DNA from: Phycomyces blakesleeanus NRRL 1555(-)
Taxonomy: Eukaryota; Mucoromycota; Mucoromycetes; Mucorales; Phycomycetaceae
Direction: 5' to 3'
Assembly: GCF_001638985.1 (NCBI RefSeq)
Contig: NW_017265144.1
Span: 1,451,580 to 1,515,579, forward strand
DNA length: 64,000 nt
Position numbers and translations under genes: made by a program. This document shows, one piece after another, positions 60,135 to 64,000 of this stretch (the first letter of the stretch is position 1; the number at the start of each line of letters is the position of its first letter). The notes beneath the pieces were generated by a model. It did not search any database, was not told the DNA's origin, and worked only from the letters and a program-made list of their open reading frames with translations.

Positions 60135-60480
60135 CCGTATGGTACTCACTTACAATCGTTGAGAGAGGACTGTGTATCCAAAACCCCTTCACTGTGCTGT
60201 AACCAAAACAAAAAAAAATCTTTTTAACGATGGCTTGAATCTTCTTTCGACATTCCGCCATCCCAGTCGAGGATCTTCATTCCTGTTGGGGATCGTCATT
60301 CATATTGTATTGCAACTCAAAGTGGACCGAAAGCGACGCAATACGAAAAGGAAGCGCACTCTTTTGAAAAATAAAATAAAAAATGAAATACTCTTTATTT
60401 TATCTTTTTGACGACTGTTCACTGTATATGCGGCTCTAACAAAAAATAAGCCCTTGGTCAAACCTTCGTGTCCCTATAAG

Positions 60481-60740
60481 CTTCGCACTGCTTTCAAAGG
60501 CGACAGTCATCGCCACTCTATTCTTTTCTCTTTTCAACCATGTACCAACAACAACTTCGCACTGCGTTCAAAGGCGACAGTCATCGCCACTCTATTCTTT
60601 TCTTTTTTCAACCATGTACTAACAACAACTTCGCACTGCGTTCAAAGGCGACAGTCATCGCCACTCTATTCTTTTCTTTTTTCAACCCTGTACCAACAAC
60701 AACTTCGCACTGCGTTCAAAGTCGACAATACCAATCATAC
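60481..60740 (+). repeat. 74-bp tandem minisatellite inside the direct repeat
   Basis: Unit starts CTTCGCACTGC at 60481, 60555, 60629 and 60703 (exact 74-bp steps), with the words AAAGGCGACAGTCATCGCC and TTTCAACCATGTACCAACAA. The last unit is partial. The same array occurs at 63193-63452. Confidence 0.92.
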
Positions 60741-61295
60741 TATCTTTCTTATTTTATCACTACTGAAAAATAAAAATAAAAATAATAACCATATAATCAA
60801 ACTTCAGCACTCGGAACCCATATACTCTGTTCTTTTATATCTGAAGTGACATATACTACTATTCTCAGAACTGTCTTTTTACTTTCGCATGCACATGATA
60901 TCTATATACTTATACCTTCAACACCTTCTTCAATGAAAATGACCCCATCCTATCACACATAATTTTTAAAAATTCTTACTTTTAGTATATCTTTAAATAT
61001 CCAGTTCTAGACCAAACAGTCATTGTCTAACACAAAGTCCTGCCATAGTAATCTCTCTTTATAGATGCACAACATAATCCTCAAACCTATATTTTTAAAA
61101 AAAAGAAACATATATTTCTTATACTCTGTACTCTCATTCTTCTTGTCCCTTTCACTTCAAACAAATTAACTTGGTCTCTCCCTACTCGCATATCTTATTT
61201 ATTTTAATATCTTTAAATAACTAAAATAAAATATGATTTATTATTTATTATATGTTTATATAGGTTATGAATTTATTATAAGAGAGATGTGTGTG

Positions 61296-61420
61296 TGGGT
61301 AGTCGATGTGTGAGTAGTCGATGTGTGAATAGTCGATGTGTGAATAGTCGATGTGTGAGTAGTCGATGTGTGAGTAGTTGATGTGTGAGTAGTCGATGTG
61401 TGGGTAGTTGAGGTAGATAT
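61296..61420 (+). repeat. 15-bp tandem repeat AGTCGATGTGTGAGT
   Basis: About eight imperfect units, starting just past the end of the visible direct repeat. On the minus strand it translates to HTSTT repeats in a frame at 61738-61265, which I regard as non-coding. Confidence 0.85.
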
Positions 61421-61643
61421 ATTTAAAGTGTGTGTATGCAGCCGAGGCATATTTGTGTCTGTAGTTGAGGTGTGAGAGAAAAGGGGGCGTTGTGGGTGGG
61501 GGGTGCCATAACCAGTGGTCATATGGGAGAGGAAAAGTTTATTTTCTAACAAATCGCAAAAACTATAATCATTTATAGTTTTGAGGTAATGCATTTGGTA
61601 ATCCAAAGGTTTCTCTAAAGTAATAAGGTAAAGATAAAGTTTT

Positions 61644-61726
61644 CGCATCCGTAGTGCGGATGCGATTCTAATAACGCATCCGTAGTGCGGATGCGATTCC
61701 AATAACGCATCCGTAGTGCGGATGCG
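61644..61726. repeat. Three tandem GC-rich hairpins, 31-bp period
   Basis: Perfect 8-bp arms CGCATCCG and CGGATGCG flank the loop TAGTG at 61644-61664, 61675-61695 and 61706-61726. The units are separated by ATTCTAATAA or ATTCCAATAA. The GC-rich arms stand out in AT-rich surroundings. Confidence 0.9.
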
Positions 61727-62732
61727 ATGGTCATGCATGAAATAACAGGTTTATCGTAAAAAAAAAGCCTGGGTAACCGCCCAAGTAAGTTTGTTTGTTT
61801 TGTCTAAAAAAAGTATAGAATCATATGAAAATCAAAATAAACCAACCAAAAATAGAAAGCAAAGCACTTTGATACTTTATACACGATACTCTACAGTTAA
61901 CTAATAGCTTGTGTTTTTTGGTTTATATCTTTGTTCGTGCAAATAATCAAGCCTTTTGATATTTCATATTAATATATTAGTATATATAATGAATTCCAAT
62001 ATCTTATTTTTATCTAATTCCAAAAGGCTTTATTTTAATAATGAAAAAGGCTGGTACTATTATATTCAATAATTATATATTTCTTTGCGATTTTTTAAAT
62101 AGTAACTCGACTGAAATATGTCTATAGCTTGTATCATTTATTTCCTATTCAATTTTTCAAATATACTCTTATTTAAAACTATTTAAACAGCAACTTAAAC
62201 AAATAGATATCTTTGGCTTGTACCATATACTTCTCAAGCAGTTTATTAAATAGTTCTGTGCAAGAATATATATATTTCGGCTGCAAAAGATTTTGATTAA
62301 AATTAAATCCGATCCGAGCTATAAGCAACAATATGGGGTTTAATACATCTTTATAACAGTTTGATCCACTGGATATTTATGGATCAATTAACACTCTACT
62401 TCCTTTAATTCGCTTTATCTCTTATTTTCTTTTTATTTATAAGTCTAATCCAAGTTGATATATATCTATATATTATCAAGTTATTTTAAAATGAATTGTG
62501 TTCATATACTAAAAGTTACTCTAGGACTATATATATATAATCTGTTAGTATATTTCAGATGAGCTCTTACACCTACCTTTTTTCCCTCTTTAATACACAC
62601 GCACACACTTGGGGATCTGTCTACCAGTCAATTGGCTGCACTGGTACAATATATACGATATTGTCTATTTCTTTTTATATCTTTTTACAAACTAAGGGCT
62701 CTAATCGACAATTCGGACAGCACGCACTTTTT
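61727..62732. other. AT-rich spacer between the two direct-repeat copies
   Basis: I see no gene. It contains (AT)n tracts near 62260 and 62530. If the direct repeats were LTRs this would be the internal region, but I see no retroelement motifs in it. Confidence 0.45.
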
Positions 62733-64000
62733 TGTAAACTGGTATTACTGATCGGTGGTGCAGACACCCTTTGTGTACCCACAAGTGAAAGAATCATAGC
62801 AGGGTCCATTGACAGGGATACTGTTACCCATACGAAGGTTTAAAGACCGTATGGTACTCACTTACAATCGTTGAGAGAGGACTGTGTATCCAAAACCCCT
62901 TCACTGTGCTGTAACCAAAACAAAAAAAAATCTTTTTAACGATGGCTTGAATCTTCTTTCGACATTCCGCCATCCCAGTCGAGGATCTTCATTCCTGTTG
63001 GGGATCGTCATTCATATTGTATTGCAACTCAAAGTGGACCGAAAGCGACGCAATACGAAAAGGAAGCGCACTCTTTTGAAAAATAAAATAAAAAATGAAA
63101 TACTCTTTATTTTATCTTTTTGACGACTGTTCACTGTATATGCGGCTCTAACAAAAAATAAGCCCTTGGTCAAACCTTCGTGTCCCTATAAGCTTCGCAC
63201 TGCTTTCAAAGGCGACAGTCATCGCCACTCTATTCTTTTCTCTTTTCAACCATGTACCAACAACAACTTCGCACTGCGTTCAAAGGCGACAGTCATCGCC
63301 ACTCTATTCTTTTCTTTTTTCAACCATGTACTAACAACAACTTCGCACTGCGTTCAAAGGCGACAGTCATCGCCACTCTATTCTTTTCTTTTTTCAACCC
63401 TGTACCAACAACAACTTCGCACTGCGTTCAAAGTCGACAATACCAATCATACTATCTTTCTTATTTTATCACTACTGAAAAATAAAAATAAAAATAATAA
63501 CCATATAATCAAACTTCAGCACTCGGAACCCATATACTCTGTTCTTTTATATCTGAAGTGACATATACTACTATTCTCAGAACTGTCTTTTTACTTTCGC
63601 ATGCACATGATATCTATATACTTATACCTTCAACACCTTCTTCAATGAAAATGACCCCATCCTATCACACATAATTTTTAAAAATTCTTACTTTTAGTAT
63701 ATCTTTAAATATCCAGTTCTAGACCAAACAGTCATTGTCTAACACAAAGTCCTGCCATAGTAATCTCTCTTTATAGATGCACAACATAATCCTCAAACCT
63801 ATATTTTTAAAAAAAAGAAACATATATTTCTTATACTCTGTACTCTCATTCTTCTTGTCCCTTTCACTTCAAACAAATTAACTTGGTCTCTCCCTACTCG
63901 CATATCTTATTTATTTTAATATCTTTAAATAACTAAAATAAAATATGATTTATTATTTATTATATGTTTATATAGGTTATGAATTTATTATAAGAGAGAT
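62733..64000 (+). repeat. Direct-repeat copy 2 (uninterrupted, reaches window end)
   Basis: Matches copy 1 from TGTAAACTGG onward and carries the single, unfilled LINE target at 62834-62846, continuing straight into CCGTATGGTACTCACTTAC. The right end is beyond the window. Confidence 0.92.

Larger units (their letters stand above)
60122..61288 (+). repeat. Direct-repeat copy 1, right part
   Basis: Identical as far as I can see to 62834-64000 (offset 2712). It contains no gene; the 79- and 131-codon ORFs occur at the same place in both copies and are not protein-like. It includes a 74-bp minisatellite. The relation to the older copy at 44258 marks this as a dispersed repeat family rather than a unique sequence. 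Confidence 0.92.

Noticed and set aside
60172..60849. 79- and 131-codon ORFs in the direct repeat (also at 62884-63561)
   Set aside because: They cross a 74-bp minisatellite whose length is not a multiple of three; the sequence repeats in shifted frames and is present in a non-coding dispersed repeat.
61265..61738. 157-codon minus-strand ORF with HTSTT repeats
   Set aside because: Generated by the 15-bp tandem repeat and the hairpins; no independent coding sign.
1..64000. tRNA, rRNA or snRNA genes
   Set aside because: I looked for B-box-like GGTTCGAATCC and other signatures and found none that I could support.

Overview
The window reads as fungal nuclear DNA, most likely Mucoromycota and probably Mucorales. 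Genes are cut by many short introns (about 45-100 nt, GT...TAG, CTNAY-like branch points), non-coding DNA is AT-rich and full of microsatellites, and the gene set mixes fungal genes (FKS-type 1,3-beta-glucan synthase, an APSES/StuA regulator, ATP-dependent PEP carboxykinase) with a Ral-type GTPase that the ascomycete yeasts lack. A Phycomyces-like genome would fit, but I cannot fix the genus.

The left part (about 0.9-37 kb) is an ordinary gene-dense euchromatic stretch. In order: mitochondrial ribosomal protein bL17 (-) divergent from the Fe-S maturation factor IBA57 (+); a calmodulin-like EF-hand protein (+) convergent with PEP carboxykinase (-); the 3' end of an unidentified small gene (+); a long microsatellite-rich gap; a polyglutamine-rich StuA/Efg1-type APSES transcription factor (-) with a roughly 3 kb upstream region; an MIT-domain protein (+) convergent with an alpha-arrestin-like protein (-); an AT-rich stretch with unrecognised small ORFs; a 47-codon small gene; a 356-bp MITE; 1,3-beta-glucan synthase (-); a Ral GTPase (-); MED4 (-) divergent from FRA10AC1 (+); and a ricin-B-type lectin-fold protein (-). 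For 13 genes the exon-intron models below were built by hand, and in each the exon lengths sum to an open frame divisible by three.

The right part (about 37-64 kb) is a different compartment: few microsatellites, repeats, and decayed or duplicated genes. It holds a decayed Tc1/mariner element, a tandem F-box/LRR duplication (one pseudogene, one intact gene, and a third unit reduced to its promoter), and a diverged copy of a dispersed repeat. It then holds about 8.4 kb of roughly 75-80 tandem units of about 106 bp, an AT-rich gap, and a young LINE. The LINE sits in one copy of a direct duplication whose second copy, still lacking the LINE, is at the right edge.

The most unusual object is the tandem array at 45.3-53.65 kb. 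Read on the minus strand, each unit looks like one mini-exon (about 44 or 55 nt, not a multiple of three, often open in two or all three frames) plus one short intron (GTATAC/GTATAA donor, CTTAC/CTCAC branch point, CTAG or TTTACAG acceptor). An ATG-led open exon lies at its upstream end and joins the array through an intron of the same build. It may be a micro-exon repeat gene or a satellite derived from one; transcript data would decide.
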